From: Puffinus mauretanicus
Lineage: Eukaryota; Chordata; Aves; Procellariiformes; Procellariidae
Reading direction: 5' to 3'
NCBI GenBank assembly: GCA_023333565.1
Contig: JAJKFH010002767.1
Coordinates: 17,664-81,663, forward strand
Length of the DNA: 64,000 nucleotides
Under the pieces are notes generated by a model, which saw only the letters and a list, made by a program, of their open reading frames with translations, had not been told where the DNA came from and searched no databases. The stretch's first letter is position 1; each line of letters begins with the position of its first letter. A program made the position numbers and the translations under genes. This document shows, piece by piece, positions 23,100 to 34,570 of this stretch.

Positions 23100-23960
23100 A
23101 GCCCCACGAAATCTCGGTGCACTTGGTCTTCGGAGGGGACGGGTGCTGCTGCAGAGCCGTGGCCGTGCAGGATGCGGAGCCCGGCCGGGAGCTGCCGCGT
23201 GGAGGCTGCTCACGGGCAGGGGAAGAGGGTCCCTGCCCGGGGAGGGGGATTTTGCTGGTCACAAACGCGAGCATTGGGAGCTCACAAACTACAAACCTGG
23301 CAGCGTCGGTGCCCCCTCCTTGCGGATAACAAGTTTGGTGCTCGCCCGAAGTCTTGCTTATTCAGCTGGAGACGCTGGCTTTTTTTTCCCCTTGGTTCTG
23401 GGAATCTTTTTCAAGACCTCTCAAATTAACAGAGGTGTTCCTGATGAAGAGAATTAAGGGGCCTTATTAGCGGTTTGCTGCCTGGGCAGTGTGTGCACGG
23501 TGGCCGAGCTCGGTGGTGCCGGGGTTTGCAGCGCCGGATCCGGACCCTCCAGCAGCGGCAGCGTGTTTTTCGCACGCGTTGCCATGGCTACGCGGGATGA
23601 GTTAATGTGACGGAACCGGCACGTGGAGCAGAGGGCTCGCTGCGGACGCGGCCGGTGCACATGGCCGTGTTGGAGGCGGCACACGTTCACACCGGTTTAT
23701 TACCCTCATGTAGTGGCAAGGCTTCCCGCTGTGGGTTTGATAGCTTCGGCTTCAAACTCTATCCAAGCTCGGCAGTTGGGGCTGCGCCGCTGCCGCCTCG
23801 TCCCTTCGGCCGCCTGCCAGCCCCCGTGTTGGCCGGAGGGGCTGTGCCCGTCCTCTGCGCCCGTCCTCTGCCACGGACACCAAAATCAGGGTTTTTGAGG
23901 AGGAGAAGTGAGGTTCCCTGGGGCAGGCTGCGTAGACCTCGCAGCAATAGCAATGGTGTC
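23100..23960. promoter_or_regulatory. Second CpG-rich block, possible promoter
   Basis: CpG counts by eye are 4 to 8 per 60 bases between 23460 and 23880, well above the flanks, and GC content is high from about 23110. It contains a near-perfect RFX X-box (23578-23591). No clear exon was found: the frames starting near 23607 and 23623 give arginine- and cysteine-rich peptides of no known family. It could be the promoter of a noncoding RNA, a gene with a noncoding first exon, or an unmethylated enhancer island. Confidence 0.5.
23578..23591. promoter_or_regulatory. RFX X-box-like site
   Basis: GTTGCCATGGCTAC differs by one base from the perfect inverted-repeat X-box GTTGCCATGGCAAC bound by RFX factors, which regulate cilium genes and other targets. 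It lies in the middle of the CpG-rich block, a typical promoter setting. Binding is inferred from the motif only. Confidence 0.45.
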
Positions 23961-24599
23961 AAACCCAGCGTTAAAATGGCGAGGCTGCAGGATTGCTTTC
24001 AGCCAGTTTTACCAGCACCACTAACTGCTCACAGGTGTCACGCTTTGCAGTCTGCTTTCTCCAGTTATTTGTGGATAATTTTTGTTTTTTCAATGTTAAT
24101 GAGGAAAACTGCTCTCCTCTTTTTAAAGACTTGCTATAGCACCTTCTCTCATTTCCTGCAATTGCAATACATTGCATTCTGGATTTTACGGCTGGGCAGG
24201 TCTATACTGATTTACACCGCGAAGCTCCCTCTCTGCTGCAAACATTTATGTGTCTATCCCACTCTCCCACGGTGGATGCTGACAGCTGAGCCCTGTCAAA
24301 TCTAGTCAGTCATTACTGCTCAACGTTCGTTGCCATAAAGCCAAAAGAGCAGCCTCGGTTCAGGGGTATAAACGAGGCTTAGCGTTACTGCTGCTAGCCT
24401 GGGACAGACTCATGGACTTGTGCTCACAAACTCCCCCTCGGTGCTGATGTGTTCCTGTGCCGGTGGATATTCTGGCAGCTTGGAGAAACATGTGCTGGAG
24501 CGAACTGGGATGAAGATTTCTGGTTTGCTGTGATTTTTTTTAATTGTTCTTTCCAAAAGTGTAGCTTTTCCAAAGCTACAACTTTGACAGGAAAAAAAA

Positions 24600-26190
24600 T
24601 CCTGGGTGATGAGTCCAGTGGGAAAGCCAGGGTGGGGTATACTAATCCTTGGTAGAGGAGGATCAGGTTAGAGAATAGTTAAGCAATCTGGATATATCCG
24701 TAAGTCCATGAGGCCTGATGGGATGCATCTGTGAGAGCTAAGGGAGCCGACTGGTGTCATTGCAGTACTCCTCTTGATTATCTCTGAAAGGCTGTGGTGA
24801 TAGGAAGAGATTTCTGAGGACTGGAAGAAAACAAATGTCACTCCTGTCTTCAAGAAGGCCAAGAAGGAAGATCCTGGGAACTACAGGCCTGCTAGCCTCA
24901 CAGTGATCTGTGGGAAGCTGATGGAGCAAATAGTCCAGGACACCATTTCCAATCACATGAAGAAGAAGGTGACTGGGAATAGTCAGCATAGATTTACAAA
25001 GGTAAAGTCATACCTGACCAACCTGATAGGTTCTATGATGAAACAGCTAGCTCAGTGGAGAGGGGGAGAGAAATGGGTGTTTGTCTCCCATAAAATACTC
25101 ATAGACAAACTGATGAAGAACAGAGTGGATAAATGGACAGTGAGGTGGACTGAGAGCTGACTGAACAACTAAGTCCAGGGGGTTGTGATGAGTGACAAGT
25201 CCAGCTGGTGGCCAGTGACCAGTGATGCACCCCAGGGGTCGATACCGGGGCCAATATAATTTAAAATCTTTGTTAATGGCCTGGATGATGGGGCAGAGTC
25301 CGTCCTCACCAAGTTCACAGGAGATGCAAAAGTGGGAGGGGTAGGTGATAGAGCAGGTGGATGGGCTGCCATTTAGAGGGATCTGGATAGGCTGGAGAAT
25401 TGGGCAGAGAGGTATCTTATGATATTCAACAAAAAGAAACGTGAAGTCCAGCATTTGGGGAGGAATAACCCCAACCACCAGGACAGGCTGCGGACCAACT
25501 GGAACCACCAGGACATACTGGAAAGCAGCTTTGCAGACCAGGAACTGGGTGTCCCAGTGGGCAGAAGTTGAATGTAAGCCAGCAGCGTGCTTTCGCAGTG
25601 GACAGTCCCTGGTCTTCATTAGGAGCCATGTCACCAGCTGATAGAGGGAGATGATCCTGTTCAGCACTGGTGAGACACATCTGGAGTGCTGGGTCCGGCT
25701 TTGGGCTCCCCAGTACCAAAGACATTGACTAACAGAAGGAAGTCCAGGGCAGGACCTCTAAAACGTTGAAGGCACTGGAGCATATAGTCATATGAGGAGA
25801 GGCTGAGAGAGCTGGGACTGTCCAGCCTGGGGAAAGGGAGGCTCAGGAGGGATCTTGTTGATGTGTATAAATATCTGATGGGGAGGAGTAAAGAAGGCGG
25901 AGCCAGGCTTTTCTCAGTGGTTTCCAGTGAACACACAAGCGGTGATGGGCAGAACTTGAAAGAAAAGAAATTCCATTTAAACATAAGAAAAAATTTTTTA
26001 CAGTGGGGGTGGTCAAGCACTGGAACAGGTTGCTCAGAAAGGTGGTAGAGCCTCCGTCCTTGGAGATACTCAACACCTGACTGGACACAGTCCTGAGCAA
26101 CCTGCTTTAGGTGACCCTGCATTGAGCCAAGAGAGTTGGCCAAGATGACCTCCAGAGGTCCCTGCTAACATCAGCTACACTGCAATTCTG
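24600..26190 (+). mobile_element. CR1 LINE, forward strand, 5'-truncated, about 1.6 kb
   Basis: It holds the C-terminal half of ORF2 (reverse transcriptase) and the complete 3' UTR. Recognised words include GATGGGATGCATCTG, AGGACTGGAAGAAAACAAAT and CTTCAAGAAGGCCAAGAAGG in the coding part. In the 3' part they include GGCTGAGAGAGCTGGGAC, TCCTTGGAGATACTCA and CAAGATGACCTCCAGAGGTC. The tail ends near 26190 with a degraded octamer region. Divergence is substantial, with many stops and small indels, so this is an old copy. The 5' truncation is the usual outcome of CR1 insertion. Exact 5' end and target duplication were not resolved. Confidence 0.9.
24810..25300 (+). pseudogene. CR1 ORF2 reverse transcriptase fragment, decayed
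   Basis: The translation reads KKTNVTPVFKKAKKEDPGNY then RPASLTVICGKLMEQIVQD and SQHRFTKVKSYLTNLIG. These match the finger and palm blocks of the CR1 reverse transcriptase (consensus-like PVFKKGKKEDPGNYRPVSLT). The following FDxVSHxILIDKL block is visible as FVSHKILIDKLMKN after a frame change. The usual YADD catalytic block is not recognisable. The frame is broken by stops and indels, so no active enzyme is encoded. Long reverse-strand frames over the same DNA (25047-25667, 25661-26143) are antisense shadows. Confidence 0.8.
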
Positions 26191-29100
26191 GGGTCTTCCT
26201 GAGAAACAGCTGACAGAAGACCTGATCTGTGAAGATTATGTCCTGCTGACCACAGTGCTATAGGATGGGAATTTCAGAAAAAATCCTCTTGGGCACAATC
26301 CTGCACCAGAAATGGCCAGCACTGACAGGATAAAGCCTTTCTTATCTAGGGGAAGTCTTCTTCCCCGTACAGCTGGAAGAGCAGAAATGACCTTTCCTGT
26401 GTAAAAACACCCAGAGCTACCAGGGAGGGTCACTATTGATCAACCATAGTCCTCGGCTTACTAATTGCAGAGTCTTGTTCTGCACATGAATGTGTAGCAG
26501 ATCCTCTTTCTTTTTGATTATCTCTGTGTAATTTAGAAATAGCTGAAGATCGGATGTGGACCAGTGCACATCATTATTGCCAATATGAGTTTAAATTGCT
26601 CTCCTTGAATTATTTGGCTTTACTTATCTTCTTCACCCTTCCTTTAATTTTTTGCTGGTTTAGGGTCAGATGCCGCCATTCCCACGGAGGGTGAGCAGGT
26701 CGTGCTTATAAGAGCAGGTCCACTCCAGTCTGTGGAGTTCATTTAGTTTAAATGTTAGAACAGTTAGGCTGAAATGACAAAGTTTAAGAAAAGTCATCTT
26801 TGCCTCTCTCTGAAGATGCTTTACAAGCATGTCCTGGCCTTTACCCTAGGCATTTTCACAACTTTTAAGAAAAAAACTCATACGTAAATCAAATGCCAGA
26901 AGCAATGCACACTTGGAAAGGGTTTCACTTCACCAGTCCTCAGCTGCCTAAAAATACAGTGCCCAGGCAAAGCCAGTTGTTCCTGAACTGGGCACCTGCT
27001 CTGTGGTGGGTGGCAGGGGGCTGTGCAAAGGGACCGTCCTTTCAATTCAATCACTGATTCCAGCAGCTACAGCCTGGAGTAGCAAATGAGCCGAAGATCT
27101 TTCTCTGATCAGGGAGGCTGGTAATGCAGTAAATGGAAATGCAAGTTTTTATCATGCCATCCACTGCATGCTGGTTCCCCGTGGGAAGGTGCCTGGAGGG
27201 GCAGTTGCAGAGCACCTTTGGTGGGTGCATGATGACTTCAGGCAGAGCAGGTAACAGCCCTCGTGCCAGAGCAAGTTGTGCACCAGGGGAGTCCTTGTTC
27301 AGCAGAGCCGCCAGACCCATGCCGATGTCCATCAGTGCCAAAGGAAGAGCCCTCTGTAATGACGGGGTGGAACTGCACTTCAAAGTCATCAACAAAAAGT
27401 AAGGCTCTGAACCGGCTCCCTCGGACCTGCTTCTGTAGGTACCTGCCTCATGTTTTCTTCCAAAGTGTTCCAACTGGGACAGCGTCCCAACAGGGAGGTT
27501 TCTGCTTTTCTCCCTCTTTCTGCCCAGCGGTGCAGTGATTACAAACCAAAGATCTAGCAGCAGCTGCCTGTGCCTGTTTCTAATCTCCACTCCATCACTG
27601 GGGAACTGCACCCTGTACACCGAGCTTTTTAAAAGAAAATAAATTCACTGGGTTCTCTTGATTTGTCTTCTAGTTCTTGAAATATTCTTTGCTGGCAGGG
27701 GGTAGTTTCTCCCTTCACCTCTAAGTGAGAACTGATGTTTTCGTTTTTCCTTGTTATTCTAGGACATACAAATTTAAGCAAAACACTAAAAGCAATACTG
27801 GTATTGCTGATGCCCTTTTAAGCAATGCATTTTCTAATCCATTTATTGCAAGAGCAAAGAAGCAATGTCTTTTAGTGACTACAACTGATGCCTGAGTGCC
27901 CTTCTCAGATCTATCAATTCCTACTTCTGGCTGTTACGGACATCCTAGCTTTGCCCTCGGAGGTGACGGTAGGGCACTCTCCAGAAGAAGCTCCCTCTAT
28001 TTCGTGCTGCTGGAAGTGACGGGTGAGCTGGAAGCCCGTGCAGCGCTGCCAGACCTTGGGGCTACAGCCAGGCTGCCTCCGTCTGCCTGGGGCCGCGCTG
28101 GCGGCAGGGACTGAACTGGATGATGCTGGTCATCCAGAGAAGGGGATATTGCAGAAATTACCAGAGTGAACGTGTAGCCATGTCTTGTTCATGACGAGAA
28201 GAGTATGTCTGGTTATTACCCAGCCTTTGCTAAGTGTACCAACTAATGGAGCGAGAGACATGAAAGATTTCCATCGCCCACCTGGAGTGTAATTCAAACC
28301 TACCCTGAGGGAGGTCATGCTAAGTAAGATGAATTTCTATCTTTCCTTTCTTTTACAATACCAACCTTTGGCTTCTAAAAAGTTACTTGAACAGTGATAG
28401 TTTGATGGTAGCTGGGTGCCTTGATGAACTTCCTAAATCCTGAGGGCTACAGATGTGTCAGATCTTGCAGGAGCCGGTAGAGACAAATACATATTTTTCG
28501 GTCCTCCTTTTTGAATAAAGCTCTGGGTTTAAACACTGTAGTCAAGGGAAAGCATTTTGTGAATCTTTCTGTGATGGAAACGGAACTACTCAGTTCTAAT
28601 TACAATAAGGTCATGTCGTTGCTGCGTTTTTAAGTCTCTGTTTTCCAACAGACACTTTTCTACCTTTCTATACCACACTCATTACTACCTGCGGACAAAA
28701 TGGTAGGATGCCAGCCTGGAAGTAAGGGCCAGATCAGAGAACTTCCATTTTTTCAGATAAAAGGATTGGTTCTGCAGATATACAGTCCCTTACATCAGAG
28801 AGGATGTCACTTGAGGAAGACCTGCGAGATCAGACTTCCCAAGCCCATAGCAGCACATCTCAGCCACTTTTCCTGATTCCTCTCACTCCAGGTTTTCTCC
28901 AAATATCTTTTTCTTTTTTAACCTCTTACTTTTCGGATATCAAGTGTCACTTCCTCAAATCTTAAGTAAATGCTGGTTTTGCAGCACGCCCTCCAAGAGA
29001 TCAGGTGTTTTTTCCTACCAGCAAAAAGCTGTGCCCATTCTGCATCCCAGACCAGTCCTCATTGACTTGGGAGACTTGGGGGTGAGACCCTGAGTCTGCA

Positions 29101-32100
29101 GAAGCTCAGATCAAGCAGCATGAAGGACACCCAGACTTTTTCTGTAACTCTCTGCTCTGATGCTCGAAGGCCAGAAGAAATTGGCTTTCCCCCAAGGCTC
29201 TCTCTCGCAAGCCAATCTCTCCCCCTGACGTTCAAACATCCCACCTTGGCTCGTGGGCTCCTCCCTCAGCAAGGCTGGAAGAGGAACCTTTCCAGAAAAC
29301 ACTAAAGGCAGGCAGGCTTGGGGCTGTCTCCCAGCTCAGCACTTCACTTCAGCTTCCCCGCTTCTGAATAAAGCTGAATTATGGGACATTTTACAGCTCT
29401 TGATTTTGGAAACTGCCTCTGCCTTCATGGGAGGTAAACGTAATGTTTTCTTCCATCATGGACTGTGGGATTGTCCGAGGGTTGGGAGAGTCAACAAAAT
29501 CTCAGATTCTGCAAATGTTTTGAAACAGAAGGTATTTTAAAGTGTTTTTTAAAGCCTTGCACAGTAAGGTTTTAATCTAATTGAGCAATTTTGAAATAAA
29601 TTTTGTTGCCAGTAAAATGTAACCCTAAATATTCAAAAGCAAGAGATCTTTCCAAGTTACAAGCAGCTCATTAATGTCCTTTTAATAGGCTTTGTGAGCA
29701 CAACCTGAGCATCAGAAAGATATGCGTGTTCCCTAATAAGGCCCTTCCTGATGACAAATAAGAGCTGCAATGGTTTGTGTTTCAATTCCCGTGCCTTAAT
29801 CGCTTCAGCTACATGAAGAGCTCCGCTAGCAGGCTGGAGAAATTGTGTCCAGTCAACAGATGTCAGTGTGTTCATTCCCACGGAGTCCAGTGCTGCATCC
29901 AAGCCCGGCTGACCATCAGGGACCAGACCGAGCGCCCAGCTCTCCACCGCAGAGATGGCATGTACCCTTGGTAAGACACCATCTCTGCCTTCGCCTGTGC
30001 CAGAGTCTGGGACAGAAGTAATAAAGGACTGTCGAATAAGGGAATGCTGCTTTTTCAAAGAGTGAAAATTTTATTGCTGGAGTGAAAAATAAAGACTTTT
30101 TCCTTTGATTGGATCAGCTATACAATCAATATTTTTAGAGATATAATAGGAAATAAACTTTTTGCACTGTTCTGCAAAAACAAAATTGAAAACTGCTGAA
30201 AAAAATAATTTTGAAATCTTGAAATAAAAAACGTATGAATAATATAATTAATTTACTAAAAACTGATGGACGTGAAAGAGAAATTTTTTTTCAAAAGTAT
30301 GACTGTTTACAAGAAATACCAAATTAAGCTAGCAAATTATGCAAAGGTGTGAAAATACATTTCCCTCCAGAATTACAGGACACACCTCTGACAATATCTG
30401 TGCACATCTGGATCGGTTTTTAGAGGAATCCATTCACAGCAAAGTTTCAAGAGATTTTCAGGGAGTTTGGCCCCGGAGTCATTCTGGCAGCAACATCCCT
30501 GTGAGTGCTGTGTGGCATGGAGCCAGCGAGTCCCTCCCAGGGGTGGGCAGCAAACGAGCGTGCATGCAATTAACCAAATTTCCCTATCCCTACCTTGCGA
30601 CTAGTGATGGTTTAACCGTTTTTGGCAAGCCAAAACCACCCTGCCCGAGCCAGCCATCCAGCTGGAGAGGTTTCACCCACGGATGTAGCTGGGAAGCTGT
30701 GGACGGCTGACAACCGTTAACTCCTGGAGAGCCGTGGTTGCACCCGCATCCCATGGCTTGAGCCACCAATTTCCCAGCTTGTTCTTGGCACTACCGCTTT
30801 CCCTGGCTGTCATTTCTCCTATCCCAAAAAATGCTGCTGTGACCAGAGACTGCTCTAACTGGGGTTTTTTTCCTCAGTTTTTCATCTTCAAAGTTTCTAA
30901 AGACATTAGCACCGTGCAGGGCTGACAAGATGAATTCTGACAAAAGATAATTGCATGAATCCTTTGTAGCCGAGAACTTACAGTGCCTCGACACTGTCAG
31001 TTCCCATTTCATTCAAACGTGCGTGTCAAAGCTGCCCGGCACACATAGGGTGACCGGCAGTGCTCGGCCAAAGACTTTGAGGATCGGAGCCCATGTGCAC
31101 TCATGGGTTTTTTTCACGGAACGGAGGCGGGCGGATGGAAATTTTGGGGCCAAGGTTCATCTCAAGCAAGTTAATGCCGCACTCAAGGGACTGGCATGTG
31201 GAGATGCTGTAGTCAGAGCGGGAGCAGCAGCCGTAGCTAGGGGTAGCAGGAACCACCCCGTGTGATGCAGCCTCTTCTCCTCCCGCGACGGGGAGGAGCT
31301 CCACAGGGGGAAGCTGGCCGCTCTGGCAGCACCGGCACGGCTCCTGGTGGCACTGCGGGGCTTGGCGTGGGACCGGGCTCCAACACAGCACCACTGTTCC
31401 TGCAGAGGAAAAAACACACACTCAAAAAAACCCCCAAAAGCCCAAAGAAATGTGGTGCCTGCGTTTCCAGATGGAGGCGTGGAGACATGGGGACAATTTT
31501 CTGCCTCTTCAGGCGCCTCTTTCGGAAGAGCCTGGCCAGGGTGGGAGGTCGGTGTCCAAGGCTTTCATTGCTCTCAAGACTGGTGATGTCTCCCACAACA
31601 GAAGTTTCGCAGTTTTACCCAAGTAAATATTTTTAACAAAATCCATTGTCTGTAGCCTTCTCTTGGATGTAAGTGGTCACGGACCCTGCTGCTTTAGGGT
31701 TATTTCTCAATGATCCTAATTGATGGTTCTCCATCCAGGAGCATGGACCTTGATTAACTATTAGCTTTAATGAGAATGCTGAACGGTGGTTTTGTTTGCT
31801 TGCTCTGGCTGTTAGCCAGTTGAAGTGGGCCACAAATTTTTCAGCCATTTTGCTGGAAAACACCGATTTCATCTGAACAAGGAGCTCTTAGCATATGTGT
31901 TCATTTTGAGAAATTCAGAAATTTCCACATGAGAAACTTTCAAAACATATTCCCAATTTTGGAATCTTCACTTTAAAACATACCAGAGCAGCAGTTTGAG
32001 ATTCCTTTTTTGGGGGGGAGGGGTTCCCCAAATAGTTCCGTTATTTTGGATAGTTCCATTATCCATTATGCATGCCACATAAGCTCACAAGATGTTGTGA

Positions 32101-34399
32101 AGTGATATGGAGAAATAAAAATAATCATATTTGAAAGGGCTTCACTTCCCCATGAAGTGCCATGGTTGTAGAATGCCAATTTTCCTGGGCCAATGGCTCC
32201 CCACGGCACCTCTAGAAATACTTGATTTCACTCCGAGTCAGGAGGATGACAAATTTCGAAACCTCGATGTTTTCCTTAAATCAGAAATTCCAGATTTTGC
32301 CTGGCCGTGCGGCTTGCCACGCTCCACCTGCCGGGCAGCCCGTTTGCATTAATGGTGCTGATCACCGCCTTCATTGCCAGAGAAGCTGGGGAGTGGCTGC
32401 TCGAGAAAGCATTTCTCCCACTTCCAAGAAAAATGTCACTTTACCATTTAAATGTCCGTGTTTTCTTACGTTGTCTCAAGATTTCCTCTTTTAAAGAGCT
32501 GGTCTCCTGCAGCCCCTTGCAGCTTTGTGTTCCCCCTGCGTAACCTTCCTTCTCCCCAGATCAGCGCTGTTGTCCGAGCCCCGACCGGTGTCAGGGAAGG
32601 CACAGGAGTGAGGAAGGCTGCTGCCGGTCTGGGGGTCCGCCCACTGCCCGGCTCCCCCCAGCCCTGCCGGGCAGCGCAGCACCTGCCCAGCCTGCCCTGC
32701 CACCAGAGCGAGGGCTGGCCGGCTCCCAGGGGTCTTGCTTCCCCAGGTGATGCCTCCTGCTTGGTGATGGGCGCATCGACACCCGCGGCGTGCGCTTCGG
32801 CTCGTTGGGGTCACGGACACCCCGGGACTGACGTGTAATTGCTGGTTTCTTGCTTCAGTAAAATTTGGAAAAACAGGTAGAAGAAACACAGCTCTTTGCT
32901 TTCCTCTGCTATCATACTTAGTCAATTCATTAACTTTACTCTCTCCCGTGCCTACCTCCAGTTAGCCGTTAATTTCAGGTGCTAAAAATGTAATTTAATA
33001 ACTGCACGAGACCAAGAGGGAGAATATAATTCACTTCTCTGCCTCTTAGGGGACCTGTACATAAAGCAAATGAACCCAGACTTGCAGTTATATAGAAGTT
33101 GGTTTTAGTAGGGGGAAAAAAATCAGTATAAGCAGACAACTGGCAAACCCAACTATCAGAAATTACGAGCCCTAATGTACTTAGTCAAAGACACTCTATC
33201 TCCAGCTGAAAGGGCTGGAATTTGTCAAACAGGCATAATTAGAACTTGATAAAGTGCTGCAGTGCTGCAGCATAATGCATGCAACGATGTGGCCTTGATA
33301 TAAAGCCCTTTCCCTTCCCCACTGAATCCCTTCTGCATCCTCAGATTTATGCAGCGGCTTGGCCACAGTTAAGCAAAAGGAACAGTTAAGAGCTGACAGA
33401 AACATGCCCGATGATAACTCCAGGTTTAACCCAAAAAGAAGGAAAATCTATGGATGCCCATTCAAGCTGAAACTCTAAGAAATCATTAGTAAGCCAAGTT
33501 CAATGATGATGACAAAAGAAATTTAAGGACGAAATGGAATTATTGGCATTTGCTTAAATTTGCCAGTTTCGACAGCACAGGAAAAAGATCTGTGCTGGGG
33601 AGCTTGCAGAGGAAAATACAATTTAGGGGATGGATGCAGCGGTGGGTTGGCAAGCGTTGAAATGGCAGACGCAGACTGATCCTCTGCCGGCATCGGCTGT
33701 GCTGAGCTTTCCCGGTCACAGGCGGCTCCTGGCCAGGGCCAGGGGCGAAACCTCCATCCATCCTCCAGTTCATGTGCACAGGAGGGAGTAGCCACCTCCT
33801 AAGATGTCTTGAACCCGGGGTGACTGGAGTCCAAGTCCCTCCTCATCAGCAAACCTGCAGTGGGACCAATGCGACGCAGCTGTGGCACGTTACCCATCTC
33901 CTGACACAGGATGCGATCCTGCCTGTTGGCCCAAATTTTCACCGTCCTTCCTCAGATCAATGAGGTGCTCTTGTGCTTCCGCCACGTGGATGCCTTGTTG
34001 CTGGGTTGGGTGATCTCTGTTATTTCTTTCGCTGAAAATTAGAAGCAGATTAAGCAAGGTGCTATCTTGAAGTTCAGCCCAGGTGAGATTCATGCACAGC
34101 TGTTTGCTTCCCTGTTTTGGCACTTTTAATGTCCGTACGTATGGATCGGCTTCCCCAGCAAAGCAGGAAAACTCTGTATCTCAAATCCTTATGAAATGTC
34201 AGGCTTTGGCTTTATTTTAAAATGGATTGCCCAGAAGCTATGGGATGGTCTGTAAAACCAGTTCTCCATCTATGAGAAACTAAGCAAAGGAAAGACTTCT
34301 GCCTAATTTTAGACTTTCTGTTTTAGTTTCAGTTTTAAATTTTTGAAGAGCTTTTATAGGCTCCGTATCAAATAATAAAAAAGTTACTTCAAAATGGCA
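26191..34399. other. Long gene-poor stretch, no recognised exon or repeat
   Basis: About 8 kb without a recognisable element. A 133-codon reverse frame at 29657-30058 lies next to AT-rich sequence resembling a conserved element, but it matches no family I know. Very AT-rich DNA spans 30060-30330. GC-rich patches with modest CpG lie at 31090-31420 and 32560-32820. TAAT-rich, enhancer-like sequence lies at 32920-33330. Two CTCF-like AGGGGG(C/T) cores occur at 27011 and 27691. Confidence 0.45.
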
Positions 34400-34570
34400 G
34401 ACAGATTAATTTAAGCTTTATTGATAAAGTATTCTACAGTTCTTCCTGCAAAAACAAGCTATTTTTTTAATTAAGCATTTTAATATTTACAAGAAAAATA
34501 TACATCATTATTATTATTTTTTACTTGGTCTGTAATGTTGCATCTTTAATTTGTTTGAGCTAAAGCTAGT
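34400..34570 (-). other. Possible transcript 3' end, reverse strand
   Basis: Read on the reverse strand, an AT-rich stretch carries a Pumilio-type TGTAAATA word (34484-34491) and then an AATAAA poly(A) signal (34417-34422) about 65 bases further on. It then passes into less AT-rich sequence. This order is typical of a vertebrate 3' UTR end. Upstream on that strand (34582-34887) a 101-codon frame with no known homology is present. AT-rich DNA produces such signals by chance, so confidence is low. Confidence 0.2.

Noticed and set aside
25047..26143. Reverse frames of 206 and 160 codons
   Set aside because: Antisense shadows of the forward CR1 at 24600-26190.
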